NCBI RefSeq assembly: GCF_002078015.1
Contig: NZ_LWBP01000188.1
Span: 124,001 to 188,000, forward strand
Reading direction: 5' to 3'
Source: Niastella populi
GTDB lineage: Bacteria > Bacteroidota > Bacteroidia > Chitinophagales > Chitinophagaceae
Length of the DNA: 64,000 nucleotides
Every line of letters starts with the position of its first letter. Position 1 is the first letter of the stretch. Below, one piece after another: positions 52,654 to 62,307 of the stretch. Both the position numbers and the translations under genes were made by a program. The notes beneath the pieces were generated by a model, which was not told the origin of the DNA, searched no databases, and saw nothing but the letters and a program-made list of their open reading frames with translations.

Positions 52654-52827
52654 TCATGGTTGATTCAATACAAAACGTTTAATTTTTCGTGTTGCACCGC
52701 GCATGCGGGGTGTTGTTTTTTTAAATACAAATCCCATCCAGTCGAACACATGTCCTGCGCCGCATAATAAACACATGTTTATTATGGCCACCGAAATTGC
52801 TTTTATCCATTTAAAAAACTTACTCAT
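52654..52827 (-). CDS. Small hypothetical protein with one membrane span, doubtful
   Basis: 57 residues from ATG 52827. The sequence has a hydrophobic segment (AISVAIINMCLLCGAGHVF) and a basic C-terminus (TPRMRGATRKIKRF). It lies in the 466-nt gap between the AsmA-like gene and the beta-barrel gene. No family is recognised; composition is plausible but the call rests on length and amino-acid pattern only. The rest of the gap shows no feature. Confidence 0.35.
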   Translation of the reverse strand: MSKFFKWIKAISVAIINMCLLCGAGHVFDWMGFVFKKTTPRMRGATRKIKRFVLNQP

Positions 52828-53030
52828 ATGTTATAGTGATTAGGTCTGCCGCTATATAAAAAATTATTGTGCCTGCATTTATGATGGTGAAATGAACTAA
52901 CCATTTTGTGGCAACGGATGAGGATATATTTCCCCGCGAAAATCCATGAAAATCAAACCCGGCCTGTGTTTACGGCGGGGGCACGGGATTTTAACAAGTA
53001 ATCATAAATTGAACGTTAAAAAATTTTCTT

Positions 53031-53687
53031 ATGAAAAGGATTATGTGTGCTGCCTTATTAACGGCCGCTTTGACAACAGGAGCAGGTGTATTTGCGCAAG
53101 AGCAACAAACTACCGGTGAAAGTACGTTATCGCCTAAATTCGGTATCAAGGGAGGTGTGAACCTTACCAACATGTTTGTAGATGACGTATCGGATGAGAA
53201 CATGAAGGTAGGTTTCAATGCCGGTTTCTTTGCCAAATTGCCTGTAGCCAGAGGTTTCTCCATTCAGCCTGAATTGTTATATACCAGCAAAGGGGCGAAG
53301 CTGACGTACGATAACATTATAGAAGGTGAAGGTGAATACAGGTTCAATTTGAATTATATCGAATTACCTGTACTGGCTGTGATCAACGTTGCGAAAAATT
53401 TCAACCTGCACGTTGGTCCGTATGTATCTTATCTTGCTGAAGCCAACATCAAAGACCTGGATGATGATGGCGATATGGACGAGATCGCAGATCTGAATAC
53501 CGATAACTTCAACCGTTGGGACTACGGTCTGGTTGGTGGCCTCGGTATAGATATTTCCAACTTTACCATAGGCGCCCGTTACAACTATGGATTGAAAGAG
53601 ATAGGGAAATCTGGTAGCCTTTCCGGTCAATTGACAAAAGATTCCCGGAACAGCGCTGTCTCTCTATATATAGGAATAGGATTTTGA
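53031..53687 (+). CDS. Porin family outer membrane beta-barrel protein (PorT-like)
   Basis: 218 residues. Signal peptide KRIMCAALLTAALTTGAGVFAQ, then the OMP_b-brl_2 start FGIKGGVNLTNMFVDDV (about 38-54), GFNAGFFAKLPVARGFSIQPELLYTSKGAKLTY, INVAKNFNLHVGPYVSYLAEANI, FNRWDYGLVGGLGIDISNFTIGARYNYGL and the final strand SAVSLYIGIGF ending in Phe. An acidic loop DLDDDGDMDEIADLNTDN may bind Ca. This is the abundant PorT-like family of Bacteroidota; the function is unknown. Confidence 0.92.
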   Translation: MKRIMCAALLTAALTTGAGVFAQEQQTTGESTLSPKFGIKGGVNLTNMFVDDVSDENMKVGFNAGFFAKLPVARGFSIQPELLYTSKGAKLTYDNIIEGEGEYRFNLNYIELPVLAVINVAKNFNLHVGPYVSYLAEANIKDLDDDGDMDEIADLNTDNFNRWDYGLVGGLGIDISNFTIGARYNYGLKEIGKSGSLSGQLTKDSRNSAVSLYIGIGF

Positions 53688-53710
53688 GCGATACGGGTTT
53701 GAGGATTAAA

Positions 53711-53755
53711 AAAAGGGTTGCCCCTGCCAGCTGGCGGGAGCAGCCCTTTTTCTAT
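53711..53755. terminator. Bidirectional terminator
   Basis: AAAAGGGTTGC (53711-53721) and GCAGCCCTTTT (53740-53750) form the outer stem around a CCTGCCAGCTGGCGGG core. It lies between convergent genes ending at 53687 and 53766. Confidence 0.8.
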
Positions 53756-53765
53756 ATGCAAAATG

Positions 53766-55259
53766 TCACAGTATGTGTTTATCTAAATTCAATTGTTCGT
53801 TCACGCCCGGTTCTTCCTGGTTTTTGGGGAAAGAGATGATGAAGGAAGTACCCACATTCAATGTAGACTTCACGTCGATGGCGCCCTTGTTCGATTGAAT
53901 GATGTTCAACGTGCTGGCGAGCCCCAAACCCATACCATTTCTTTTGGAAGTGAAATATGGTTCGAACAACCGTGAAATATTTTCTTCACTGATGCCGCAG
54001 CCGTTATCGCTGATGACGATACTGGGATCGGGATCGTGATGTATCACTACCGAAATACGTCCCTGCTTATGATTGATGGCTTCGGTGGCGTTGATAAGAA
54101 TATTCGAAAAAGCAAGCTTTAGTTTTTCCTTGTCAACCGTTACGATCACCGGCACGTCGGGATATTTTATTTCGAGTTTTATGCGCTGCAGCGTTAACCG
54201 GTCAATTGCGTCGAGTATGCTTTCGTCCATGATGCTTTGCAGTACATGGGTTTCCATTTTCATTTCAGCGGGGCGCGAGGAGTTCAGCAGTTCCGTTATC
54301 AGCGCGCCGATGCGGTTGCTGTTGCGTTGAATGATCTCGAGATAGGTGGAGCCGTTCTCGTCATTGCCCGCTTCTTCGCGCAGGTGCTCTACCGAGAGAT
54401 TGATATTGTTCAGCGGGTTGCGCACTTCGTGGGCCAGCGTGCGCACCAGGCGGCCGGTAGCTGCCAGCTTTTCAATTTGCAGGGTGGCCTTCTCCGCCTT
54501 TTTTAAATTGGTGATGTCGTGCACGATGCCCTGCATGTAATCCTGGTTTTTGTTATCGGCTTCCATGGATGCCGAGATGATGCAGATGCGGTGCTCGCCC
54601 TGTTTAGTGCGGATCTCCGCTTCAAGGTCATCCACTTCCTGCCGTTCGGTGATCAGGTACCGGAACCTTTCTTCTTCCCGTTTTTGTATGAACAGGTCAT
54701 ATACGCTTACCTGTATCAGCTCTTCCTTGGTATACCCCAACAGGTCGGCGGTGGCGCTGTTCACATCTTTGAACCGACCCTGGCGGTCGGCGGTGAACAC
54801 CATGTCTTTCGACCGTTCGAACATATTGCGATACTTGCGTTCATTGGCCCGCAGCGCTTTAATAGAGGCCGATCTTTCAAGTGCGTAGCGAATGGAGCGC
54901 TCGAGTTTTTCTTCGTTTAATTCGCCTTTTACAAGGTAATCCATGGCGCCCACCCGCATAGCTTCCATATCAACGGTATGGTTGCCCTTACCGGTAAGCA
55001 GGATAACGGGTTCTTCGCAGCCGGCTGCAATGCCTTCTTTCAGGAGGTCGAGCCCGGTTTTTGCGCCGAGGCGGTAATCGATGAAATATATATCGAACGC
55101 CCGGCTCTTCATTTGGTCCAGTGCGTCTTTATAGGAATAACTCCAGTGCATGGTAAAGCCCGACGAAGGAATGTTGCGAATAAGATCGCTGGTGATGATG
55201 TAATCATCTTCGTCATCATCCACAATGAGAATGCGGGCCTGTAAGTTGGATACTATCAT
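53766..55259 (-). CDS. Hybrid protein: receiver, PAS and histidine kinase
   Basis: 497 residues. The receiver domain (about 8-130) has VDDDEDDY, the phosphoacceptor Asp in FIDYRL and the Lys in LLTGKGN. A PAS domain follows (about 145-260; MFERSKDMVFTADRQGRFKDVN). HisKA has the phospho-His in LAHEVRNPLNNI, and the HATPase has AFSNILINATEAI (N box), ISDNGCGI (G1), FEPYFTSKRNGMGLGLA (F/G2). A receiver in front of the kinase suggests it is itself controlled by another kinase, perhaps that encoded 9 nt upstream. It is the last gene of the rpoN-linked minus-strand group. Confidence 0.93.
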   Translation of the reverse strand: MIVSNLQARILIVDDDEDDYIITSDLIRNIPSSGFTMHWSYSYKDALDQMKSRAFDIYFIDYRLGAKTGLDLLKEGIAAGCEEPVILLTGKGNHTVDMEAMRVGAMDYLVKGELNEEKLERSIRYALERSASIKALRANERKYRNMFERSKDMVFTADRQGRFKDVNSATADLLGYTKEELIQVSVYDLFIQKREEERFRYLITERQEVDDLEAEIRTKQGEHRICIISASMEADNKNQDYMQGIVHDITNLKKAEKATLQIEKLAATGRLVRTLAHEVRNPLNNINLSVEHLREEAGNDENGSTYLEIIQRNSNRIGALITELLNSSRPAEMKMETHVLQSIMDESILDAIDRLTLQRIKLEIKYPDVPVIVTVDKEKLKLAFSNILINATEAINHKQGRISVVIHHDPDPSIVISDNGCGISEENISRLFEPYFTSKRNGMGLGLASTLNIIQSNKGAIDVKSTLNVGTSFIISFPKNQEEPGVNEQLNLDKHIL

Positions 55260-55268
55260 CAGATATGT

Positions 55269-57263
55269 TTATTGATGTTCCGGCATTAATATAGTAAAGG
55301 TAGCCCCATTATCCGGTTCGCCGGTTGCGTAAATGAGGCCTTTGTGCTGGTCGACTATCTTTTTACAGATGGCGAGGCCGATGCCCGATCCGGGATATTC
55401 CGTTTTCCCGTGTAACCGTTGAAAGATCTGGAAAATGCGTTGGTTGTATTCCGGTTCGAACCCGATACCGTTGTCGGAAAAATCGATCTTATACCAGGTA
55501 TTGGCGGCATCGAGGTGATGTTGTTCTTTTTGCCGGCGCGACAGGCGCAGGCACCGTATTGTTATAACGGGATGAACGTTGCTTTTTCTGAATTTGATGG
55601 AATTGTTCAACAGGTTGTCGAACAATTGTTTCATTTGCGAAGGAATTGCTTCTATCACGGGCAGTGAATCAGCCTGCAGGGTAGTTGCCGTTTCTTCTAT
55701 CTTCAGCTCGAGGTCGGTTTGCACTTCTTTCAGGATGCCGTTGAGGTCAACCTGTAAAAACGGTTGATTGCTGCGCGCCGTGCGGCTGAACTCGAGCAGG
55801 GTATCTATCAGGCGGCGCATGTTCTCAACAGAAGCCGAGATGCGGGTGAGATACAATTTTCCGTCGTCGCCCAGTTCCGACCTGTATTTGTTTTCGAGCC
55901 GTTCAATGAAAGTAGTGACCTTCCGCAGCGGTTCGTTCATGTCGTGTGAGGCCACATAGGCAAACTCTTCCAGCTCTTTGTTCGAACGGTCGAGGTCCTT
56001 TATCTTTTCTTCAAGGCTCGACTGGTACAAACGCAACCGCGTAATATCGCGCGAGGTGCCGATGGTTTTTATCCATTTGCCGGTATCGTCGTAAAACAGT
56101 TTACCTGAAGTTTCGATCTTTTTTATGGTGCCGTCATTTGCCCTGATCTCGTACTCGGTGACGAAGCTTTCAGGATGCTGCCGCCGGCTTATGATATCAT
56201 CCAGGAATTCCCTGCTTTTTTCAAAATGCTCTTCATCCATGTGCTTTTGATAAAGCGCTTCGTTCACCACTATCTTGTTCTTTTCTGTTTCGGGGTCGTA
56301 GCCGAATAACCGGTACATGCCATCTGACCAGAAGTAAGCCCCCGTGCGGGCATCCACTTCCCAGGTGCCGTAAGCCAGGTATTCTTCATTCTCCTGCTTC
56401 ATGGCTTTGTACGCGGCCAGGTCGCGGTACAACTGCGATTGTTCCGTTACATCTATGGTGCTTCCGATAACCCGCAGTAATTCATCTTTGTCGTTACGGA
56501 ACACTTTCGCTTTCTCCCGCACATCTTTTACCCGGCCATTGCGGTCGTGTATTTTATAATACAGGTCGTATTCGTGGTGTATCAGGTGGTCTTTGCGGTT
56601 ATATAATACTTTATCACGGTCGGCGTCCATTACATGCTGCAGGTAAAACCCGGGTGTAATGGTCAGCGTGTCTTTTTCGAGTTTGGGATCGTAACCCAGG
56701 ATCTTGTACAGCCCATTGCTCCAGGTGATCCTGTTTTCGGGCACACACCATTCCCATACGCCGAACTTCAACAGTTCCTGGGTGTCGTTGAACAGTTCAT
56801 CAATGCGTTTGAACTGGTTCCCGGTTTCTATTTCTTCGGTAATATCCTGGGCTATGAACAAAATGGAAGCTGCGCCACCCCCGGGGTCGCGGTTAAGCAC
56901 CGTGCCCATGGTACGAAAGTATTTCCATGAACCGGTCTTAAGCGTAAGACGTGAATTATAGCTGTGACTTTCGTTATCCTTTAGCGCATAGAATTTCTGC
57001 AGTTCCTTTTTTACATTTTCCAGGTCGTCCTTGTGCACAATGCTCATCAGGTCGTTGTCCCAGGTACTTATATCATTCATTGAGTAACCGAGGATATCGG
57101 TTACCTTGTTGTTGATGTATTTCAGTTTCCTGGTATCGCCATCATACACATAGACTATTGCCGGAAAAAAATCGGTGATTTTATCCGTAAGCCCGCCATG
57201 CACGCTATTGGATTGAAACAAAAGCTTCAGAGGGTTAATCTCCTGGTTTATTAGTTGTTCCAT
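55269..57263 (-). CDS. Multi-PAS sensor histidine kinase
   Basis: 664 residues from the ATG at 57263; the frame reaches 57353 through a GC-rich micro-repeat and is not used. Three or four PAS domains (about 25-430) carry typical segments: FFPAIVYVYDGDTRKLKYINNKVTDILGYS, ITWSNGLYKILGYDP, GAYFWSDGMYRLFGYDP and IKTIGTSRDITRL. The kinase core has the phospho-His in VASHDMNEPLRK, QLFDNLLNNSIKF (N box), IDFSDNGIGF and TEYPGSGIGLAICKKI. There is no membrane span, so it senses inside the cell. It is the first kinase after the sigma-54 activator gene. Confidence 0.92.
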   Translation of the reverse strand: MEQLINQEINPLKLLFQSNSVHGGLTDKITDFFPAIVYVYDGDTRKLKYINNKVTDILGYSMNDISTWDNDLMSIVHKDDLENVKKELQKFYALKDNESHSYNSRLTLKTGSWKYFRTMGTVLNRDPGGGAASILFIAQDITEEIETGNQFKRIDELFNDTQELLKFGVWEWCVPENRITWSNGLYKILGYDPKLEKDTLTITPGFYLQHVMDADRDKVLYNRKDHLIHHEYDLYYKIHDRNGRVKDVREKAKVFRNDKDELLRVIGSTIDVTEQSQLYRDLAAYKAMKQENEEYLAYGTWEVDARTGAYFWSDGMYRLFGYDPETEKNKIVVNEALYQKHMDEEHFEKSREFLDDIISRRQHPESFVTEYEIRANDGTIKKIETSGKLFYDDTGKWIKTIGTSRDITRLRLYQSSLEEKIKDLDRSNKELEEFAYVASHDMNEPLRKVTTFIERLENKYRSELGDDGKLYLTRISASVENMRRLIDTLLEFSRTARSNQPFLQVDLNGILKEVQTDLELKIEETATTLQADSLPVIEAIPSQMKQLFDNLLNNSIKFRKSNVHPVITIRCLRLSRRQKEQHHLDAANTWYKIDFSDNGIGFEPEYNQRIFQIFQRLHGKTEYPGSGIGLAICKKIVDQHKGLIYATGEPDNGATFTILMPEHQ

Positions 57264-57284
57264 CAAAGCCTGGACTTGTTTTAC

Positions 57285-57375
57285 GCTTAAAGCCCAACGC
57301 CCAACGCCGAACGCCGAACCCGGAATACAGAGCCTGCCCAACAGGGTAAGCATTGGGCGTTATGCGTTATGCCTT
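57285..57375. repeat. GC-rich micro-repeat
   Basis: GCCCAACGCCCAACGCCGAA and related 7-mers, then GGGCGTTATGCGTTATGCC, between the activator and kinase genes. Similar in style to the other intergenic micro-repeats but with its own motif. Confidence 0.5.
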
Positions 57376-57391
57376 TAGCCTTCAGCTTTTA

Positions 57392-58954
57392 TCACTGGTT
57401 GTTGAACTCCTGGTACTGTTTCATTTTGTTGTATAACGTTTTTCGATCGATGTTCAATAGTTTAGCCGCCTTGCTTTTGTTGAAATTCGATTTCTTCAAG
57501 GCTTCAATGATCGTTTCGTACTCAGCGTCGATGCTTGCATTTTTCAGGGATAGTTCGCTGTGTGAATGATGCGGATGAGGCCGTGGTATTTCGGCTTCGC
57601 TGATAGGCAAAGGAACGGGAGGGGCCGCTATGGCCTGTTTAGGCTCTGCCTGTAAATAGGGAGTTTCCGGCGCTTCATCAAACTGCAGCCGGGTAAAGTT
57701 CGATATTTCGAAAGGCAGGGTATGTGCTTCTATGAATTGTCCTTCGGCAAGCAGGGTGGCCCGCTTGATCACATTCTTCAACTCGCGCAGGTTACCGTAC
57801 CAGATATAACTCCTGAAAATATCTTCCACCTCTTTGGTAAACCCTTTTACGTTCTTCTCCAGTTCCTTATTGGTTTGCAATAAGAAATGCCGGGCAAACA
57901 CCATAATATCTTCCTTGCGCTCGCGTAAAGGCGGCACAACTATGCTGAATTCATTAAAACGATGGTAAAGGTCTTCGCGGAATTTCCCCTTGCGGGCAAT
58001 ATCCCACAATTTTTCGTTGCTGGCCACAATGATGCGGATATCGAGGTCGATGTCCTTGGTTCCGCCTACGCGGCGCATTTTTCTTTCCTGCACCACGCGT
58101 AAGAGGGAAACCTGGATGTCGTACGAGAGGTTCCCGATCTCATCGAGGAAAACGGTACCGCCGTTTGCTATTTCGAGGTTACCAACTTTTTGATTCAATG
58201 CGCCGGTAAAGGATCCTTTCTCGTGACCGAAAAGTTCACTGCCCGCCAGTTCTTTCGACATGGCGCCGCAGTCGATGGCAACGAACGGCATGGCCTTTCG
58301 GCGGCTGCGTTTATGAATTTCCTGCGCAATGGCTTCCTTACCGCTTCCGCTTTCGCCATATATGATAATACTGTAACTGGTTGGCGCCACCAGGTCAATT
58401 TGTTTAAGGATCTTTTTAAAGGCCTCACTATCGCCAAAGATATAGTCGCCTGAAATAACCACCTGCTGCTTCTTGTCTTTGTTTTCGGCAACGCCCTGTT
58501 CCTCTGCCGCTGTTGTTACAGGCGGAGTATATGCAGGAGCGGCCTGGGAGGTAGTATTGGTACCAGCCTGGGCTGTGGTGGCAGCGCCCTGGTTTTGTAA
58601 AGCTTTTTTTATGGTAACCAGAATTTCGTCGGGGAATAATGGTTTGCCTATATAGTCGTAAGCCCCCAGTTTCATTACTTCTACAGCTACCTTTATATCA
58701 CTGTAGCCGGTCATGATAATGACCGGTACATCGGGCAGTTGTTCCTTTATTTTCACCAGTAAAGTAGTGCCATCCATATCATCGAGCCTGAAATCGCACA
58801 AAACAAGATCAGGGGTGAAGGAGTTCATTAATTCCAATGCCTTCTTTCCGGCATACACTTCAGCCACTTCGTAGTTATGCTTGGTTAAAAAGCGTTTCAA
58901 TAACAGGCAAATGTCCCTGTCGTCGTCGATTACTAGTATTTTCGGCATCTTCAA
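57392..58954 (-). CDS. Sigma-54-dependent response regulator (NtrC family)
   Basis: 520 residues. The receiver (about 5-120) has VIDDDRD, the phosphoacceptor Asp in LVLCDFRLDDMDG and the Lys near YIGKPLFPDEI. A Pro/Thr/Ala linker leads to the AAA+ domain (about 175-400): Walker A GESGSGKEAIA, the sigma-54 contact loop as GSFTGA (the more common form is GAFTGA), Walker B GGTVFLDEIGN and the R-finger region DLYHRFNEFSI. The C-terminal Fis-type HTH is NFNKSKAAKLLNIDRKTLYNKMKQY. It would drive sigma-54 promoters after phosphorylation. rpoN is immediately upstream (94 nt). Confidence 0.95.
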   Translation of the reverse strand: MKMPKILVIDDDRDICLLLKRFLTKHNYEVAEVYAGKKALELMNSFTPDLVLCDFRLDDMDGTTLLVKIKEQLPDVPVIIMTGYSDIKVAVEVMKLGAYDYIGKPLFPDEILVTIKKALQNQGAATTAQAGTNTTSQAAPAYTPPVTTAAEEQGVAENKDKKQQVVISGDYIFGDSEAFKKILKQIDLVAPTSYSIIIYGESGSGKEAIAQEIHKRSRRKAMPFVAIDCGAMSKELAGSELFGHEKGSFTGALNQKVGNLEIANGGTVFLDEIGNLSYDIQVSLLRVVQERKMRRVGGTKDIDLDIRIIVASNEKLWDIARKGKFREDLYHRFNEFSIVVPPLRERKEDIMVFARHFLLQTNKELEKNVKGFTKEVEDIFRSYIWYGNLRELKNVIKRATLLAEGQFIEAHTLPFEISNFTRLQFDEAPETPYLQAEPKQAIAAPPVPLPISEAEIPRPHPHHSHSELSLKNASIDAEYETIIEALKKSNFNKSKAAKLLNIDRKTLYNKMKQYQEFNNQ

Positions 58955-59048
58955 ATTTACTTTTTTACTGTGAGTTTATGATGGATTGTTTAGGAATACC
59001 CTGATAGGTTAACCGCGTAAAATTCAGTATCTTTTTAACAATGCCGTG

Positions 59049-60470
59049 CTATGCCCATATTGAACGCATTTGCGCTACCGGAATTTGTAAAATTTCACGG
59101 TATTTGGCAACAGTTCTGCGGGCAATAGAAAATCCTTTTTTAGCCAGAATGGCTACCAGTTGCTGATCGGTATAGGGATTTTTCTTGTCCTCTTTTTCAA
59201 TTGCATCCTCGATGGCTACCTGAATAACTTTATTGCTGATGGCTTCTCCCTTCTCATTGATAATACCTTCCGTGAACAGGTCTTTAAGCAGGATCATGCC
59301 GAATGGCGTATCGACGTACTTGTTACAGGTAATACGTGATACGGTTGAAATATCCACGCCGGTTTTATCGGCTATATTTTTCAGGATCATCGGCTTCAGC
59401 AGTTTTATATCCCCCTCGCGAAAATAATCATACTGCATATTTACGATAGCTTTCATGATGCGCAACATGGTGCCTTCGCGTTGCCTGATGGCACTCACGA
59501 ACCACTGGGCCGACTGATACTTGTTCTTTAAATATTGTGCCGCTGCCGCGTCTTTCTTGTTTTTCTGGCTGTCGGCCACTATTTCTTTCCATTCCCGGCT
59601 GATAAAAAGGGAGGAGGAGCGCTGGTTATAAAGGGAAACTTCGAGGTAATCGCCTTCCTGAACTATTAAGAAATCGGGTATAATGTGGGCGTTGGGGGTA
59701 CTGCCTTCCTGTACTTCGGCCACCGGTTTCATTTTCAGGCTGCTTACCAGCTCCAGAATGATCTTCAGCTCATCTTCTTCCAGTTGAAGGCATTCCATGA
59801 TCTTGTCCATATTGCGGTTGCGCAGGTCCTGGTAATGCTCTTTAAGCAGGCAGATGGCTTTTTGCACATCGGGCCGTTTCTGGTTCATGGCCTTCAACTG
59901 TAACAGCAGGCATTCGCAAATGCTGCGGGCGCCAATGCCAATGGGATCCAGGTTCTGGATCACTTTCAGCACCGGCTCAAAATCCTCGGCTTCCATCCAG
60001 GTTTTACAGGTGAATGAGTATTCCTCAGCCAGTTTATCGAGTGTTATTTCCAAAAGGCCGCTATCACTGAGTGAGTCGATCAGGTAATCGGCCAGTAACG
60101 TTTGTTTTTCGTCGTTGCAGCAAAGGCGAAACTGTTTTTTCAGGTCTTCCCTGAAATCGGTGGCGGCCTTCATGGGACTGAAGGTCTTTTCGTCGTCGGG
60201 CAGGTAATTGCTGTATTCCATCTTGTAATCCGGAATGTCATCGTAGCCATATTCCTCCCAGTCCTGGTAGTCCTGCGCCTGTTCTTTGGCAAACTTGTCA
60301 GCTGCTGCCTCTTCCTCATCCTCCTTTTTTTCCAAAAACGGATTGTCCTCCAATTCCTGTTCTATTCTATGCTCTAATTCGATTGTATTTAAATGAAATA
60401 AGTTGAGCAGTTGGATCTGTTGAGGCAATATTTTGGTTTCCTGCTTCTGCACAAGGTTCTGCTGTAACAT
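59049..60470 (-). CDS. rpoN: RNA polymerase sigma-54 factor
   Basis: 473 residues, full length. Region I is Gln/Leu rich (QKQETKILPQQIQLLNLFHLNTIELEHRIEQELEDNPFLE); an acidic region II follows (KKEDEEEAAADKF). The core-binding domain contains FEPVLKVIQNLDPIGIGARSICECLLLQL. The promoter-recognition end has ADKTGVDISTVSRITCNKYVDTPFGMILLKDLF (HTH) and the RpoN box as ARRTVAKYRE, ending RSIWA. It recognises TGGC-N8-TTGC promoters and needs an activator such as the protein encoded next in the same direction. Confidence 0.96.
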   Translation of the reverse strand: MLQQNLVQKQETKILPQQIQLLNLFHLNTIELEHRIEQELEDNPFLEKKEDEEEAAADKFAKEQAQDYQDWEEYGYDDIPDYKMEYSNYLPDDEKTFSPMKAATDFREDLKKQFRLCCNDEKQTLLADYLIDSLSDSGLLEITLDKLAEEYSFTCKTWMEAEDFEPVLKVIQNLDPIGIGARSICECLLLQLKAMNQKRPDVQKAICLLKEHYQDLRNRNMDKIMECLQLEEDELKIILELVSSLKMKPVAEVQEGSTPNAHIIPDFLIVQEGDYLEVSLYNQRSSSLFISREWKEIVADSQKNKKDAAAAQYLKNKYQSAQWFVSAIRQREGTMLRIMKAIVNMQYDYFREGDIKLLKPMILKNIADKTGVDISTVSRITCNKYVDTPFGMILLKDLFTEGIINEKGEAISNKVIQVAIEDAIEKEDKKNPYTDQQLVAILAKKGFSIARRTVAKYREILQIPVAQMRSIWA

Positions 60471-60653
60471 ACGGGTTCATTTTTCTTTATTAACTTCAAG
60501 ATGCTTTCCACTTTATGTTTATTGGAAAAGAAAATTTTAGATTATTGAATCTCAGGTTTTTGTCCTTAATTCGTTTTTTTACTATGTTGGGGGATAGGAG
60601 AAGTGCTAAAGGCGACTGTGGAAAATTATCCCCGATCTGTAGAATGAATCACT

Positions 60654-62021
60654 ATGAAAAAAAGACTATTTTTTATCATTACCGCGTTTGTACTGTCGCT
60701 CGTCATAACGTTAAGCCTGTCATATCTCCTTTATAAGAGCTATGTTCGGTCAAATGCGCAGAACCGGAAGATAGAACATGCCTACAAAGTGATCCTTCAA
60801 ACAAGCGCCCTCGAGAAATTCATAAAGGAAGCGGAAACCGGCCAGCGCGGCTACCTGCTTACCAACGATAGTAGTTTTTTAAATCCCTATTTAAGTATCA
60901 AGGCCGATATAAAACCGGGATACGATTCGTTGAAGCGGCTTACCGCCGGTAACATCAGGCAGCAGCAGCTGTTGAACGAGGCCGGTTTGCTGATGAACAA
61001 GCTTATCGATCATTTTCAGCACAGCGTTTATCTGAAATCGCGCAGCAGCCTGGTTGAAACAAAGGGATACATGGATAATCTGCGCACGGTGTTCGTGCAG
61101 ATCCAGGAGGAAGAAATGAAACTGGTAAAAGAGAAATCGGTGAACCGGTATGAAGCCGCCATGCCGCGTTATTTTACCGCTATTTTTCTATTTGCCGCTA
61201 TTATTATTTTCATCTCTTTCCTTGTTATATTGAAGGAATACCGGGAACGATCGAAATACCAGAAACAACTTGAACAAAAAGTGCTGGAGGTGAATGCCTA
61301 CAATGTAGAACTGGAACAGATAGCGTTTGCCACTTCGCACGATCTGCAGGAGCCCCTGCGGCGTATAAGAACGTTCAGCGACCGGTTATTGTGGAAATAC
61401 CGCGATCAGTTGAACGAGGACGGACAACTCATTCTTTCACGTATCGATTATTCTGCCCGCCGTATGCAGGGATTGCTGGAAGACCTGATGAATTTTGCCA
61501 ACCTGGTGCGTGGCGGTGAGCAACTGACCGTGGTTGATGCCAATAAATTGATGGAATCGGTAGTGTCATACATGAAGCAGGAGATAGAAATAAAAAGGGC
61601 AACTATTCATATTGGACAGTTGCCTGCTATTACCGGTTTCGGAAAACAATTGTTCCTGATGTTCAAAGCGCTTATCGATAATGCCATCAAATTCTCGAAG
61701 CCGGGTATTCCGCCGGTTGTTACCATTCAGAGCGTGCAAACCACGGGCGACGAACTGATGCAGATCGATAAAAAATTATTGAAGAAGGAATTCATTCGAA
61801 TCAGTGTGCAGGATAACGGCATCGGGTTCAGCAATGAATTCAATCAAAAAATATTTTTGATCTTTCAGCGCCTTCATACGGGAACCGAGTATGAAGGCAA
61901 GGGGATTGGGTTGGCGATAGTTGAAAGAGTAATGACCAACCACAATGGGTATGTATTGGCGTCGGCCCAGGAAGATAAGGGTGCGTTGTTCAATTTATAT
62001 TTTCCTGTACCGGAGGCTTAG
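60654..62021 (+). CDS. CHASE3-domain sensor histidine kinase
   Basis: 455 residues. Membrane helix 1 (LFFIITAFVLSLVITLSLSYLL), periplasmic CHASE3 domain (about 30-170; ALEKFIKEAETGQRGYLLTND is diagnostic), membrane helix 2 (YFTAIFLFAAIIIFISFLVIL), a coiled linker and the kinase: phospho-His in ATSHDLQEPLRRIRTF, MFKALIDNAIKFSKP (N box), VQDNGIGF and TEYEGKGIGLAIVERV. It is the phytochrome-type kinase class that pairs with Rcp1-like single-domain regulators, one of which is encoded at 62994. It is divergent from rpoN. Confidence 0.93.
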   Translation: MKKRLFFIITAFVLSLVITLSLSYLLYKSYVRSNAQNRKIEHAYKVILQTSALEKFIKEAETGQRGYLLTNDSSFLNPYLSIKADIKPGYDSLKRLTAGNIRQQQLLNEAGLLMNKLIDHFQHSVYLKSRSSLVETKGYMDNLRTVFVQIQEEEMKLVKEKSVNRYEAAMPRYFTAIFLFAAIIIFISFLVILKEYRERSKYQKQLEQKVLEVNAYNVELEQIAFATSHDLQEPLRRIRTFSDRLLWKYRDQLNEDGQLILSRIDYSARRMQGLLEDLMNFANLVRGGEQLTVVDANKLMESVVSYMKQEIEIKRATIHIGQLPAITGFGKQLFLMFKALIDNAIKFSKPGIPPVVTIQSVQTTGDELMQIDKKLLKKEFIRISVQDNGIGFSNEFNQKIFLIFQRLHTGTEYEGKGIGLAIVERVMTNHNGYVLASAQEDKGALFNLYFPVPEA

Positions 62022-62307
62022 TTATAAGATGCAGGTGATACCTGATACTTTCAAATGCTTTTGTTATGGCGGTTTCCCAGCGAACGGCAACGCTGTAGCC
62101 TGTAAACTCGCCATTGTGTGCGCCTATCTTCACCAGGGCGGCAACCTGGTTTGCACCGGGATTCGATAAAGTGATCTCAATGATATAGATCTCTGCAAGT
62201 TGTTCTTCAAGCAAATTCGCTTTAAAAGAAGATAAATAGCTAATGTCTTCCAACGAAATTCCCTGCGTTGTTTGCTCGTCTATATGTAATAAATAGCTGT
62301 TCTTCAT
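61990..62307 (-). CDS. Small protein, possibly ribosome-hibernation-factor-like
   Basis: 105 residues. It overlaps the 3' end of the CHASE3 kinase gene tail to tail by 32 nt. The sequence EIYIIEITLSNPGANQVAALVKIGAHNGEFTGYSVAVRWETAITKAFESIRYHLH recalls the strand-strand-helix end of small HPF/RaiA-like proteins, in which a W-E-T-A-x-x-K-A-F helix follows the sheet; this is a tentative reading. No function is assigned. Confidence 0.65.
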   Translation of the reverse strand: MKNSYLLHIDEQTTQGISLEDISYLSSFKANLLEEQLAEIYIIEITLSNPGANQVAALVKIGAHNGEFTGYSVAVRWETAITKAFESIRYHLHLITKPPVQENIN

